Source: an uncultured bacterium (GTDB lineage Bacteria > Verrucomicrobiota > Kiritimatiellia > RFP12 > UBA1067). Taken from it: 44,188 bases of DNA. The DNA lies in assembly GCA_902772905.1 (NCBI GenBank), contig CACYCL010000159.1:1-44188 (forward strand), given 5' to 3'. The notes under the pieces are model-generated. The model did not search any database and was not told where the DNA came from. It saw only the letters and a program-made list of their open reading frames with translations. Of the stretch, positions 15,361 to 24,054 are shown piece by piece (position 1 is the first letter of the stretch; each line of letters begins with the position of its first letter). Position numbers and translations under genes: made by a program.

Positions 15361-16575
15361 TCAGCGGTTGAATTTCTGCATAGTACGCTTGAACCCTTCG
15401 GCGCTGCGAGCTATTATCGCCTCGTCTACGCTGCAGCTTAGACGCACATAGCCAGCAAAGCCAAAGCCCTTTCCGGGAACTACAAGTATGCGCTCCTTGA
15501 GCAACTCGTCCACAAATACCGAATCATCAGCAACAGGGCTTTTTGCAAAGAAATAAAACGCACCTTTCGGCATCGCAAATTCAACACCAGCCTCGGACAA
15601 GACTTTGGCCATCAGCCTCCTGCGTCTGTCATAAATCTCAAGATCCACAGACTCTGACACAAGTGCGGCTGCCATGCGCTGTCCTATGACTGGCGCGTTC
15701 ACGTAGCCTAGTGTGCGATTTGTAAGCGTGACGGCCGCCATGAGAGACTGCTGGTCTGGCATTGACGGATTCGCAACGAAATACCCAATACGCTCCCCTG
15801 CCAAAGAAAGCGTCTTTGAGAACGAGCCAAGAACACAAGCCCATTTCGTAAGCGGCAATACAGGTGGAACGCTTGCTCCGTCAAACGCAAAAGCACGGTA
15901 TGGCTCATCGGAAAGGAGAAAGAGCGGACGTGCTCCTGGTATATTTGCCCTTTCGCCATTGACACTGTCTACCATATCCGCAATGCGGCGCATAACCTTG
16001 GCAGAATATATGCAGCCAGTTGGGTTATTGGGAGAATTTACGATTATGGCACGCGTATTGGGTGTAATTGCTACCGCTATTGCATCAATATCAGGATCAA
16101 ATGCCGGGGGGATTGACGGCACTGCACGAAGCACGCCGCCAAAATGTCCACAATACGAGCCGTATTCAACGAAATAAGGTGCTGGAGTAATTACCTCGTC
16201 TCCTGGTTCCAAGACGGCGCGAAAGAAGCTGACCATGGCCCCAGCAGCACCGACCGTCATGATGACATCACCAGCAGACAAATCAGTTTCCTGCTGCTTG
16301 GCTAGATGATTGGCAATGTCCTCGCGCACAGATGGTATTCCAGCATTTGGACAATACCCCAGGCCGAGAGGCTTAATGGCGGCATCAGCTATACGTATGA
16401 GTTCATCGCGCGCTCTAGCTGGCGGCGGAACATCGGGGTTCCCAAGAGAGAAATCGCATACAGCATCTTCACCAAACTGCTTCTTCAGCTCAATGCCCTT
16501 CTCGAACATTTTGCGTATGAAGCTTGATCCTGCCATTGATCGCGCAATGGCAGGGGCAACCGCAGACATGCTCAT
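15361..16575 (-). CDS. PLP-dependent aminotransferase, class I/II
   Basis: A 404-residue fold-type I aminotransferase of the aspartate aminotransferase group. Visible landmarks are FSLGNPDVPPP near the N-terminus, the cofactor-binding VGAAGAMVSFFRAVLEPGDEV, NSPNNPTG (substrate/cofactor Asn), DEPY, and the catalytic lysine in SFSKTLSLAGERIGY, with the C-terminal VRLSCSV carrying the substrate carboxylate Arg. The substrate cannot be fixed; aspartate, alanine or aromatic amino acids are all possible. Its ATG (16575) overlaps the kinase stop codon in an ATGA, a typical sign of coupled translation. A second ATG two codons on (16569) is also possible. Confidence 0.9.
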   Translation of the reverse strand: MSMSAVAPAIARSMAGSSFIRKMFEKGIELKKQFGEDAVCDFSLGNPDVPPPARARDELIRIADAAIKPLGLGYCPNAGIPSVREDIANHLAKQQETDLSAGDVIMTVGAAGAMVSFFRAVLEPGDEVITPAPYFVEYGSYCGHFGGVLRAVPSIPPAFDPDIDAIAVAITPNTRAIIVNSPNNPTGCIYSAKVMRRIADMVDSVNGERANIPGARPLFLLSDEPYRAFAFDGASVPPVLPLTKWACVLGSFSKTLSLAGERIGYFVANPSMPDQQSLMAAVTLTNRTLGYVNAPVIGQRMAAALVSESVDLEIYDRRRRLMAKVLSEAGVEFAMPKGAFYFFAKSPVADDSVFVDELLKERILVVPGKGFGFAGYVRLSCSVDEAIIARSAEGFKRTMQKFNR

Positions 16576-19127
16576 TCCTCGGCCTCCTCAAACTTTATGT
16601 CGGGGAATATGGCCTGAGCGGTCTTGAGATATTCAGGAAACTCCTTTACCGCAGCCTTGGCCAGCGTCTCCGCACGTTCTACGGCAGTTGACTCTTCGCC
16701 ACAGACTAGCTGCAGAATAAGAGCACCGCCTGTAAGGGCGTCGGCCACATCGCGTTGGCTTAGATTCGAATTGCGACGACCATTGAATACATAATGATTG
16801 ATAGCCTCTAGCACATTTGAATAATACTCGCGCTGGAAACGCTGCCAAGAGAGTTTCATGCGCTTCTTTCCTCGTTCAAGCTGAATTTCCTTGTCATTCG
16901 CAGAAACGACCTTCGCTCCACGCAGCTTCGGCTTGCGGAACGTGAAAGCCTGCGCGCCCTTTACTCCTGGCATGTTTCGTATGAGCACCTTGTAGAAACT
17001 GGACATGGCATTTACCTTGCGTACCTGCAATTCGACAGCAAGCTGCCCTTCTGCCGTCTTGCAGTCGGCCTTCAGGTTGTCGAGAAGCCGCAACGCCGTC
17101 TTCCAGTCCTGCTGGCGGAAGCATCCCTGCGCAGATATCATTTCAAATTTGTCCTGCGCAGCTTTCACCTCTTCATCAACCAGTGCCTTGCGTTCTTCGG
17201 CAAGCTTCTCTTGACGCGCTTTCTCCGCCGCTGCCGCCGCTTCAGCCTTTGCCTTGCGTTCAGCCTCGAGCTTCTCAATTCGCAGACGCTTCACCGTCAA
17301 TTCTACGGTCTTTTCTCCCTTTGACTTTATGTAGGATATGTTCTTGCGGACGTTTTCGACATCCTTCGAAGCCTTGATCTGCTCAAGCTGGTCAACAACC
17401 ACACGAGAAATCTCGCCCAGTTTCTCTATGTTTTCGCGCGATGGTTCCCTGTAGGCATCGGCCTCGGCAGACTTCTTGACAAGTTGACGCACAGAGTGCC
17501 GAATGCGCACTGCGCTCGCCTGACACGAATAGGCACGATTCCAAAGGTCGTTCATGGATATCACGACCTCGGGTGGAGGCGCGTCATGCGGCTGCGGCTT
17601 CTCTTCGCCCTTCTTCTCTTCTGCTCCCTTTGCTCCCTTGTCGGCGGCTGACTTGGCATCCTTCGGCGGCGCATTGGTCGCAGCAGTTGCCGCTGGCGCG
17701 TTTGTCGGCACGCTTGCCGACGCGGGCGGTGCAACGGTCTGAGGTGCATCGTTCGTAGAGGCAATGGCATCGAGAAGTTCTTTGGACGGCAAGGGCCTGA
17801 GCATTGCTCCCTGCTCTTGCGGCAGAATCTTAACCAGCTCGGCGGTGGGCTTTTCACATTCCTCCACTGCGCGTTTTGCGAATGCGTCGAAATCATCAGC
17901 AAATGCTTTCGCCTTGCGGACTGTATCAGCAATCGCTGTCGACGCCTTCTCGGTCTGGCTGACAATCTGCGCACGCTCTTCGGCTTCCTGAGCTTCCTTC
18001 GCGGATATCTGGTACCAAACAAGCCCTCCCACAACTGCAACAACGAGCAGAACGACCCCTGCGATTACTCCGAACACCTTGAGCCCAAGATGACCGCCGG
18101 ACTCCTCGTCATCCTCGTCCTTCGCTGTGTTGTTTTCGCCTTCGTTTGCTCCTTCATTGCCCTCCTCGCCAGACTGGAGACGCTTTCGGAGCGTTGCTGC
18201 CCCGCCGCGCATAACGCGTCTGCCGTGCACCGTCATTCTCTTGGTGCCGCTGGGTGAAGGCCTCGTTCCAGCTGGTGCTGGTGACTTCTTCGTCAGTCCC
18301 GTCGTAAGAACGCTGCGAAAGGCATCAAGCAGTGCTTCAAAGCTTGGATAGCGATTCTCTTTTTCGAGCGCCAGCATCTTCATGACCAATTCGTCTATCG
18401 CAGGCGTAAGTTCAGGACGAATCTCGCTTGGCTTCTTTGGCGGGCCGTTGAAGCGCTGCTTGACAACGGCAATAGCGTCTTCGCCTTCGAATGGAGCAAC
18501 TCCAGTGAGGGCGTGATACAAAGTTCCTCCGAGAGAATACATGTCCGCACGGAAGTCAATTGGCTCTTTCTTGACTTTTTCCGGAGAAATGTAGTAAGGC
18601 GTACCCCATATCTCGTCGGTGTCCTTCTGCATCGCCGCAAGACCAAAGTCCACAAGCTTCGCATTGCCGTTGGCATCAAGCAATATGTTCTCCGGCTTGA
18701 CGTCGCCATGCACGCACCCCTGGTCTGATGCGCACTGGAGGGCCTGTGCAACCTGCTGGCAGATCTTGATGACGCGCGGGATGTCCGTCTTTCCAGGATT
18801 CGCGTTCATCAACGAATAGAGAGACCCGCCGGAGGCCAGTTCCATCGCAATGTACGGCATGCCATCGCAAATGCCATACGAATACACCTGTGCAATGTTC
18901 GGGTGTATGAGACGCGCGGCGGATTGCGCTTCCTTCTTGAACTTCTCGACGAACTCGGCATCGCTGCCAAGCTCCCTTAGCATTACCTTCACGGCGACGG
19001 GTCTGTCGAGCATTTTGTCGCGACCCATGTACACTCCACCCATGCCGCCTGAGCCCAGTTCGCGTTCAAGAAGAAAATTCCCGTTTTCGCCAAATGTTCC
19101 AGGCGTGTTAATTAGTTGTTCGCTCAT
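16572..19127 (-). CDS. Membrane Ser/Thr protein kinase (PknB-type) with coiled-coil exterior
   Basis: An 851-residue kinase. The catalytic domain (about residues 18-275) has the glycine loop LGSGGMGGVYMG, the ATP lysine in VAVKVM, the catalytic segment VHGDVKPENILL, VDFG and the SPEK activation-segment end. In the catalytic loop the usual HRD Arg is Gly, making it a non-RD kinase. A basic linker is followed by one transmembrane helix near residue 350-375 (VFGVIAGVVLLVVAVVGGLVWY). An Ala/Pro-rich stretch and long charged coiled coils follow, then a C-terminal domain of unknown fold. Known PASTA repeats are absent. ATG 19127 is preceded by GGAGGG, which lies inside the lepB 3' end. The start overlaps the lepB stop. 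Confidence 0.9.
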   Translation of the reverse strand: MSEQLINTPGTFGENGNFLLERELGSGGMGGVYMGRDKMLDRPVAVKVMLRELGSDAEFVEKFKKEAQSAARLIHPNIAQVYSYGICDGMPYIAMELASGGSLYSLMNANPGKTDIPRVIKICQQVAQALQCASDQGCVHGDVKPENILLDANGNAKLVDFGLAAMQKDTDEIWGTPYYISPEKVKKEPIDFRADMYSLGGTLYHALTGVAPFEGEDAIAVVKQRFNGPPKKPSEIRPELTPAIDELVMKMLALEKENRYPSFEALLDAFRSVLTTGLTKKSPAPAGTRPSPSGTKRMTVHGRRVMRGGAATLRKRLQSGEEGNEGANEGENNTAKDEDDEESGGHLGLKVFGVIAGVVLLVVAVVGGLVWYQISAKEAQEAEERAQIVSQTEKASTAIADTVRKAKAFADDFDAFAKRAVEECEKPTAELVKILPQEQGAMLRPLPSKELLDAIASTNDAPQTVAPPASASVPTNAPAATAATNAPPKDAKSAADKGAKGAEEKKGEEKPQPHDAPPPEVVISMNDLWNRAYSCQASAVRIRHSVRQLVKKSAEADAYREPSRENIEKLGEISRVVVDQLEQIKASKDVENVRKNISYIKSKGEKTVELTVKRLRIEKLEAERKAKAEAAAAAEKARQEKLAEERKALVDEEVKAAQDKFEMISAQGCFRQQDWKTALRLLDNLKADCKTAEGQLAVELQVRKVNAMSSFYKVLIRNMPGVKGAQAFTFRKPKLRGAKVVSANDKEIQLERGKKRMKLSWQRFQREYYSNVLEAINHYVFNGRRNSNLSQRDVADALTGGALILQLVCGEESTAVERAETLAKAAVKEFPEYLKTAQAIFPDIKFEEAEE

Positions 19128-19870
19128 CTTATCACCCTCCATCCGTTAAATGGCCAGAATACTATCGATGCGCATCCGCGCAGGTTCTCGGCTGGGACGG
19201 GCCCCCAATACCGACTGTCAAAGCTGTTGTTGAAATTGTCTCCACAGGCAAAGTACTCTCCGTCTTTCATAGTCACAGTGGCGGGGCCGCCAGGGATTGG
19301 ATGTTCAAGCGTGTACGTCTCGCCAGGCCGCGCTTTCATGCGTTTTATGTAGTGCGTTCCCTGCGGCAGCGCCTTTATTCCCGTCGTCGAGAATATCATC
19401 ACTTCACCATCTTTAGGCTGTACAAAGTTCCACTTCCAACGATTGACGAAGATAAAATCTCCGGTCGTTATTGTACCCTTCCACAGCACGTCGCCAGCGC
19501 GGACAAACTTGCCGTGGAGCGCTCGGCAGGCGTCAGTTGGCAACGACCATGATTCGTCGGCTGTGCCTATCTTGACAGTCGCAAAGCCGTCATTGCGCGG
19601 CATGCACCGCACTTGGCCTGTTGTAGGCGATATCCACTCGACCGTGCGCGATCCCGTCCATGCCCATTTGACGAGAGAGAGCGGAAAAGAGTCCCACGAG
19701 CCCTTCTCGTCTCCTGCGGACGTGTGAAAGCCCCAAAGAGTCTCCTGCATCGAGCCAGTGGGTATCTTGAACGGCTCGTAGAAATATGCACGAAAGGCCA
19801 TCGCGACAGATAGCGCGACAACCAACGTATCAAGCCACTCGCGGCAATAGTCGACGAGAGTTTTCTTCAC
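19124..19870 (-). CDS. lepB: Signal peptidase I
   Basis: A 248-residue membrane serine protease that removes signal peptides. One N-terminal transmembrane helix (about 12-30) leads to box B, FKIPTGSM, with nucleophile Ser40. Box C reads TGDFIFVNRW, box D HYIKRMKARPGE with the general-base Lys176, and box E GDNFNNSFDSRYWGPVP. Between boxes B and C there is about 100 residues, far more than usual, so Ser and Lys are 136 residues apart (55 in E. coli LepB). GTG 19870 is chosen because the protein begins there with a basic residue pair and the first helix, and GTGA overlaps the stop of the gene before it; codons upstream are that gene in another frame. Confidence 0.88.
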   Translation of the reverse strand: MKKTLVDYCREWLDTLVVALSVAMAFRAYFYEPFKIPTGSMQETLWGFHTSAGDEKGSWDSFPLSLVKWAWTGSRTVEWISPTTGQVRCMPRNDGFATVKIGTADESWSLPTDACRALHGKFVRAGDVLWKGTITTGDFIFVNRWKWNFVQPKDGEVMIFSTTGIKALPQGTHYIKRMKARPGETYTLEHPIPGGPATVTMKDGEYFACGDNFNNSFDSRYWGPVPAENLRGCASIVFWPFNGWRVIR

Positions 19871-21033
19871 TTCTGCGGAACCTTTGTTGGCATGATGTCT
19901 ATCAAGGTGTCGATCTGCGCCTGGAAAAGCATCGCCTCCCCTTGAAGCTGTGCATTCTGGCTGTTCGCAAGCGACTCGAGAATCTTCTTGTACTTGTTGA
20001 GCTCCTGTATGTTCTTTGTGGCTTCGCTCTTGTTCTTGCACACGTAGTCGTCACGGCTCCAAAGCATGATCTTTTCGAACACCTTCCCAAGCGCGCCTAT
20101 TTCCTTGTTGGCCTTCAGCTTCGCATCGATTGCCTGGAGATTCTTCTTTTCGCCCGGGAAAAGCTTTACAAGCGTCTGGTAGTCGTAGTACGCGCGAGCC
20201 GGTGCCGTGTGGAACTCCAGCTGTATTCGCAGCATGAGATCTGTCTTGTACTGATTCAGCGCGTCAAACATTATCTGCGCTTCTTTCGCCTGTTCGGGAT
20301 TCTTTGATTTTATCCCGCCTTTCAACGCCGTCATCAGAGACTGCGTCGACTTGCCTTTCGCGAAGTCCGCCTGAATCTTCTTGAAAAACTGCGACTCTTC
20401 GACACCCAACGGAGCTTTCCATGGCTCCAGCGCGCCAACAGCCTCCGTGATCGCGGCTTTGACATTCTTGAGGTCGGAGCTTGTCCACTTCTCCTTCTTG
20501 TAAAGCGGCTCCGTGCCAGTGCCGCCGTAGACGGCCACGTATGGCAGGTTCTCATCGGCTATCTCTGCTCCGCCGACCGGCTTTAGATCACGGTAAAACG
20601 GTATTCTGTTCTCTGTCCAGCCAGTGTACTTCTGAGACACGGCGGCATCCGCGCCCTTAGGAGGCCTTATGACCGCAGGGAATTCCTTTGCCTCGTTCTT
20701 GCCAAGATTCCGCACTGACACTACAAGTATCTTCTCGCGCGGAAGCTCCTGCGTCTCCCAGTGAATCTGATGGGCTGACGGCAAAGCGGCAAGAGATGCC
20801 AACGACGAATAGTTCGGCACCTTGTCGTTCGTGAAGGCATTGGCATCCACCTCGACATATACCACTGCGCGATGACGTAGATCGCTGGGAGTTATAAGGC
20901 GTCCAGCAAGAAAGTTCTTCGGCACGACTCCGTCCCAGTCCATGTATCCCTCGGCAACGGGATCCTTCTGCCCCGGCGCAGCAACTGCTGTCGCTGCGGC
21001 AACCAACATTCCGGCGAACAAGACGTTTCTCAT
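19867..21033 (-). CDS. Unknown exported protein, lepB-linked
   Basis: A 388-residue protein not recognised. A clear signal peptide (MRNVLFAGMLVAAATAVAAPGQ) with AxA cleavage is followed by an alpha/beta region containing RAVVYVEVDAN and REKILVVSVRNLG, loosely suggestive of a thioredoxin-like core but without a CXXC. A helical C-terminal half (about 230-385) ends in a coiled-coil-like tail. No lipobox or transmembrane helix is seen, so it is probably periplasmic. AAAGGAGA (about 21040-21047) before ATG 21033 decides the start; an upstream in-frame start at 21051 lacks such a site. TATAAT lies at 21060-21055 on this strand. It lies 46 bases after guaB and overlaps lepB by 4 bases. Confidence 0.7.
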   Translation of the reverse strand: MRNVLFAGMLVAAATAVAAPGQKDPVAEGYMDWDGVVPKNFLAGRLITPSDLRHRAVVYVEVDANAFTNDKVPNYSSLASLAALPSAHQIHWETQELPREKILVVSVRNLGKNEAKEFPAVIRPPKGADAAVSQKYTGWTENRIPFYRDLKPVGGAEIADENLPYVAVYGGTGTEPLYKKEKWTSSDLKNVKAAITEAVGALEPWKAPLGVEESQFFKKIQADFAKGKSTQSLMTALKGGIKSKNPEQAKEAQIMFDALNQYKTDLMLRIQLEFHTAPARAYYDYQTLVKLFPGEKKNLQAIDAKLKANKEIGALGKVFEKIMLWSRDDYVCKNKSEATKNIQELNKYKKILESLANSQNAQLQGEAMLFQAQIDTLIDIMPTKVPQK

Positions 21034-21054
21034 GTTAAATCTCCTTTGCACTTG

Positions 21055-21060
21055 ATTATA
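21055..21060 (-). promoter_or_regulatory. Possible -10 box after guaB
   Basis: TATAAT reads on the minus strand (21060 to 21055), 22 bases before ATG 21033, in the short guaB-downstream gap. No TTGACA-like hexamer is found 16-18 bases upstream and no TGn extension is present. It may let the exported-protein/lepB/kinase genes be expressed separately from guaB. Confidence 0.35.
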
Positions 21061-21079
21061 AAACCCGCAGAACGACTTC

Positions 21080-22576
21080 TCATGTCCTGTAATTCGGGGC
21101 TTCCTTCGTAATCGTTATGTCGTGCGGACGCGCCTCGCGCTGGCCTGCCGCTGTGACTCTGTAGAACTTGCCCTTCTCCTGGAGCTCTGCAATCGTGCGC
21201 GCGCCGCAGTAGCCTAGCGATGCGCGGAGACCTCCGCAGAACTGAGTCATAATGGACTTGACGCGCCCGGAGTAGGGAACCATTCCCTCAATGCCCTGCG
21301 GCACGAGGCTGTCTTCGTCCTCGTTGTCCTGAAAATAGCGCGCTCGCGAACCCTTGCCGTTCTTGAGCGCCGCCATGGATCCCATCCCACGGTACACCAC
21401 ATACTGCCTGCCGTTGGAATATATCTTTTCGCCAGGGCTCTCCTCCGTGCCTGCAAGCACAGAGCCAAGCATCACCGAGTCGGCTCCTGCAGCAAGCGCT
21501 TTCGGCACGTCTCCAGAGAGTTTTATTCCACCGTCCGCGATGACTGCTACGCCGCTGCCCCTCAACGCCCTTGCAGCGTTGTACACTGCCGTGAGCTGCG
21601 GGATGCCGACGCCGCAGACGACGCGAGTTGTGCAGATTGAGCCTGGACCAATGCCGACCTTTACTGCGTGGGCACCGCATTTCGCTAGCGCCTTTGCGGC
21701 CTCTCCTGTCGCAATGTTTCCAGCGATCACGTCAACCTTCGGATAATGCTTCACGATGTACTTCGTCATCTCCATGATGCCCTTTGAATGGCCATGCGCT
21801 GAATCGACGACAACACAGTCAACACCGGCGTCAGCGAGCTTCTCCATGCGCGAAAGGTCGCCCTTGCCTCCAGAGACGGAGGCGCATGCACGCAGGCGGA
21901 ACTTGTCGTCAAGGTTGTACGAACTGTCGCTGTTCTCGACGATGCGGCTTACGTCGGTGAAGCTGTACAGCCCCGCGATGCGTCCGTTCCGGTCAACGAT
22001 CGGAAGCTTTCCGATCTTGTTCGCCCTCATGATTTCGTATGCCTTGGCGAGAGTCGTGCCGGGCTTGGCCGTGAGAAGCCTTGTCTGCATCACGTCACGA
22101 AGCTTTGCGGCGTTCATCGGCGCAAAGCGCATGTCGGACGACGTTATCATTCCGACAAGACGATCCTGCGAATCCAGGACGGGGAAGCCGTTGAACTTGA
22201 TCTTGTGCTCGATCTTGTAGCTGCGAAGGTATCCTATGTCGTCATCCTCGTGGAAGCAAACCGGAGAGTCTATGAGCCCGTTCAGATGCTTCTTAACAAG
22301 TCTTACCTGCGCAGCCTGTTCGTCTTCCTCAAGGTTCTTGTGTATGCATCCTATGCCGCCGGCAAGTGCCATCGCAATGGCCATTGGAGCCTCGGTCACG
22401 GTGTCCATTGCCGCAGACATGAACGGCACTCGCATCTTGGTGCGGCTGGTAAGCTTTGTCTCAAGAGAAGTCTCGTCAGGCAGGAAGTCGGCGTATTGCG
22501 TAACCAACGTGACATCGTCGTATGTCAGCCCCTCGTAGGGGAATGCCTTCATGAAATTGTCCAGATACTTGTTCAT
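21080..22576 (-). CDS. guaB: Inosine-5'-monophosphate dehydrogenase
   Basis: A 498-residue enzyme converting IMP to XMP, the committed step of guanine nucleotide synthesis. Features in order: FPYEGLTYDDVTL at the N-terminus, SAAMDTVTEAPMAIAMALAGGIG, a tandem CBS pair (about residues 95-215), VVDSAHGHS, the catalytic loop VGIGPGSICTTR with the active-site Cys, ADGGI, GSVLAGTEE, YRGMGSM, and the flap ending VPQGIEGMVPYSG. Length is typical. Two adjacent ATGs (22579 and 22576) follow GGAAGG; the second has better spacing and is used. A promoter TTGATT-17-TATACT lies about 40 bases upstream. It is first in a series with lepB and the membrane kinase. Confidence 0.96.
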   Translation of the reverse strand: MNKYLDNFMKAFPYEGLTYDDVTLVTQYADFLPDETSLETKLTSRTKMRVPFMSAAMDTVTEAPMAIAMALAGGIGCIHKNLEEDEQAAQVRLVKKHLNGLIDSPVCFHEDDDIGYLRSYKIEHKIKFNGFPVLDSQDRLVGMITSSDMRFAPMNAAKLRDVMQTRLLTAKPGTTLAKAYEIMRANKIGKLPIVDRNGRIAGLYSFTDVSRIVENSDSSYNLDDKFRLRACASVSGGKGDLSRMEKLADAGVDCVVVDSAHGHSKGIMEMTKYIVKHYPKVDVIAGNIATGEAAKALAKCGAHAVKVGIGPGSICTTRVVCGVGIPQLTAVYNAARALRGSGVAVIADGGIKLSGDVPKALAAGADSVMLGSVLAGTEESPGEKIYSNGRQYVVYRGMGSMAALKNGKGSRARYFQDNEDEDSLVPQGIEGMVPYSGRVKSIMTQFCGGLRASLGYCGARTIAELQEKGKFYRVTAAGQREARPHDITITKEAPNYRT

Positions 22577-22616
22577 CATTCGCCTTCCGGGCGCGCTTTG
22601 CCCTTTTTGCCTATGT

Positions 22617-22645
22617 AGTATATACTTTTTGCCCGTTGGAATCAA
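22617..22645 (-). promoter_or_regulatory. Promoter of guaB
   Basis: On the minus strand TTGATT (22645-22640) and TATACT (22622-22617) are separated by 17 bases. Transcription would start near 22610, giving a leader of roughly 34 bases that carries the GGAAGG ribosome site. Confidence 0.65.
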
Positions 22646-22678
22646 GTGCAATACACCGACGCCTTGCTGCTGTTCACT

Positions 22679-24025
22679 TCACTCCGCACCGAGTCTGATG
22701 CCGCGTTTCGCAAGCTCCGCCGCGTCCAGTGCATAGACCGGGTCTATTTCGAGAGGAAAGCCCTGCGGCACGTTTATGCCTGATGCGGCGAACCAGCGCG
22801 ACCACTTGGCCTGCATGTCAGCCTTGCATGTCGCCGGCGAATCGCCGCCCTCCGCGTTCTTGACCGGCGAGAACTCGTCCTTCTGGTCGAAGGCGAGGAA
22901 CGCCGCGCGCTTTGCGTTGGGCAGGATGTCGAATATGAACTTCTCGAACTTGTATCCATTCGGCTCAGCGGGCTTGACAACCTTCTTGCCGTCGAACACG
23001 GGTATCTTCTTGAATGCAAGATGAAGAGGCATCGCCTTGGACGCCTCGCGGGCAAGGAACGCGCGGTCAAATACGTGTATTGCAGGCGACCCGTACTTGA
23101 AGTAAAGTTCTCCATCCGACGTGCGCCGGTTGCACTGCTCGTCCGTCATTTCCGTATACTCTACCATGCGGAACGACTTTCCGAATCGCATCGGCATGCC
23201 AACCTTCTCGTACGGATCGCGCTTTGCGCAGAGCTTGAGCGAATACTCAGACTTCTGCATCACATGATAGCCGATGAACGCAGGGTCGGCGACCTCTACG
23301 AGCGGATTGTCGACCTGGAAGAAGAACACAGACCTGACGCCGCGGCGTTTCATGTCGTCAAGCGCGCCCGAGCGCTTCAGCGCGGCGAGAAGTCCACCGT
23401 GTCCGTCTGGCGACATGAACACATGACCGGGCGCGTCGAGGATTATCTTGCCGTCCTTAGTCATGCCTGGCCACATTCCCTGCGTGAAGAAGAAGACGCT
23501 CTTCGGGTCGAGCCCGAAGTAGCCGTGCCTCTCGAAGCACGCCACAGTCTCGGCGTTGTTCGCCTCGCTCGTCATCACGTACCACGGGATGGTCGCGCCA
23601 TAACGGCGCGAACGCGCCAGAATCTTGCGCGCGTGGAAGTGGAAGAGAGGCGCATCGCTGATGGGACCTATCGGATAGCAGCCCTTCGGCCCGTCGTAGC
23701 CGAGACGAGAGCCCTGGCCGCCCGCGACGAGAAGCGCCGCAACACGGCCTGCTTTCAGTTCGCGTTCTCCGGCGGCGACGGCCTTCGCGAGCGCAACACC
23801 TTTCAGCGTGGCGACTTTTGGGGCTGCGCCGGACGACTTGACCGCCGCTGCTGCGGGCGCCGATGCGCAAAGCGCAGCTCGGCAACGCTCGATCTCTTCC
23901 GGGTCTATGGTTGCAATCTGCGCCAGAAGCGCATCTTTGGCTTTCTTCGAAAGTTCCGACCATCCGGACAACAGATGTTCCTGTCCACAGGCCTTAAGCA
24001 ATTTCTCCGCCTTGGCGTATTCCAT
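22679..24025 (-). CDS. UDPGP-family pyrophosphorylase (UAP1-like)
   Basis: A 448-residue nucleotidyltransferase of the eukaryote-type UDPGP family, making UDP-GlcNAc or another UDP-sugar from UTP and sugar-1-phosphate. The nucleotide-binding loop is VAALLVAGGQGSRLGYDGPKG; other family segments are YVMTSEANN, FFTQGMWP, SPDGHGGLLAAL, FFFQVDNPLVEVADP, EYSLKLCAKRDPYEKVG and EYTEM, all as in UAP1. The bacterial GlmU plan (hexapeptide acetyltransferase tail) is absent. Sugar specificity (GlcNAc, GalNAc or glucose) is inferred only from closeness to UAP1. ATG 24025 follows AAAGG at a good distance; ATG 24034 is too close to it. It lies 29 bases after the glycyl-tRNA synthetase gene and may supply sugar nucleotides to envelope synthesis. 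Confidence 0.85.
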   Translation of the reverse strand: MEYAKAEKLLKACGQEHLLSGWSELSKKAKDALLAQIATIDPEEIERCRAALCASAPAAAAVKSSGAAPKVATLKGVALAKAVAAGERELKAGRVAALLVAGGQGSRLGYDGPKGCYPIGPISDAPLFHFHARKILARSRRYGATIPWYVMTSEANNAETVACFERHGYFGLDPKSVFFFTQGMWPGMTKDGKIILDAPGHVFMSPDGHGGLLAALKRSGALDDMKRRGVRSVFFFQVDNPLVEVADPAFIGYHVMQKSEYSLKLCAKRDPYEKVGMPMRFGKSFRMVEYTEMTDEQCNRRTSDGELYFKYGSPAIHVFDRAFLAREASKAMPLHLAFKKIPVFDGKKVVKPAEPNGYKFEKFIFDILPNAKRAAFLAFDQKDEFSPVKNAEGGDSPATCKADMQAKWSRWFAASGINVPQGFPLEIDPVYALDAAELAKRGIRLGAE

Positions 24026-24054
24026 GTTAGGCATCCCTTTCTTAGTCGGTCGGA

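Noticed and set aside
19871-20041. 57-residue N-terminal extension of signal peptidase
   Set aside because: These codons overlap the preceding gene in another frame and are hydrophilic without a signal; the GTG at 19870 directly precedes the first membrane helix.
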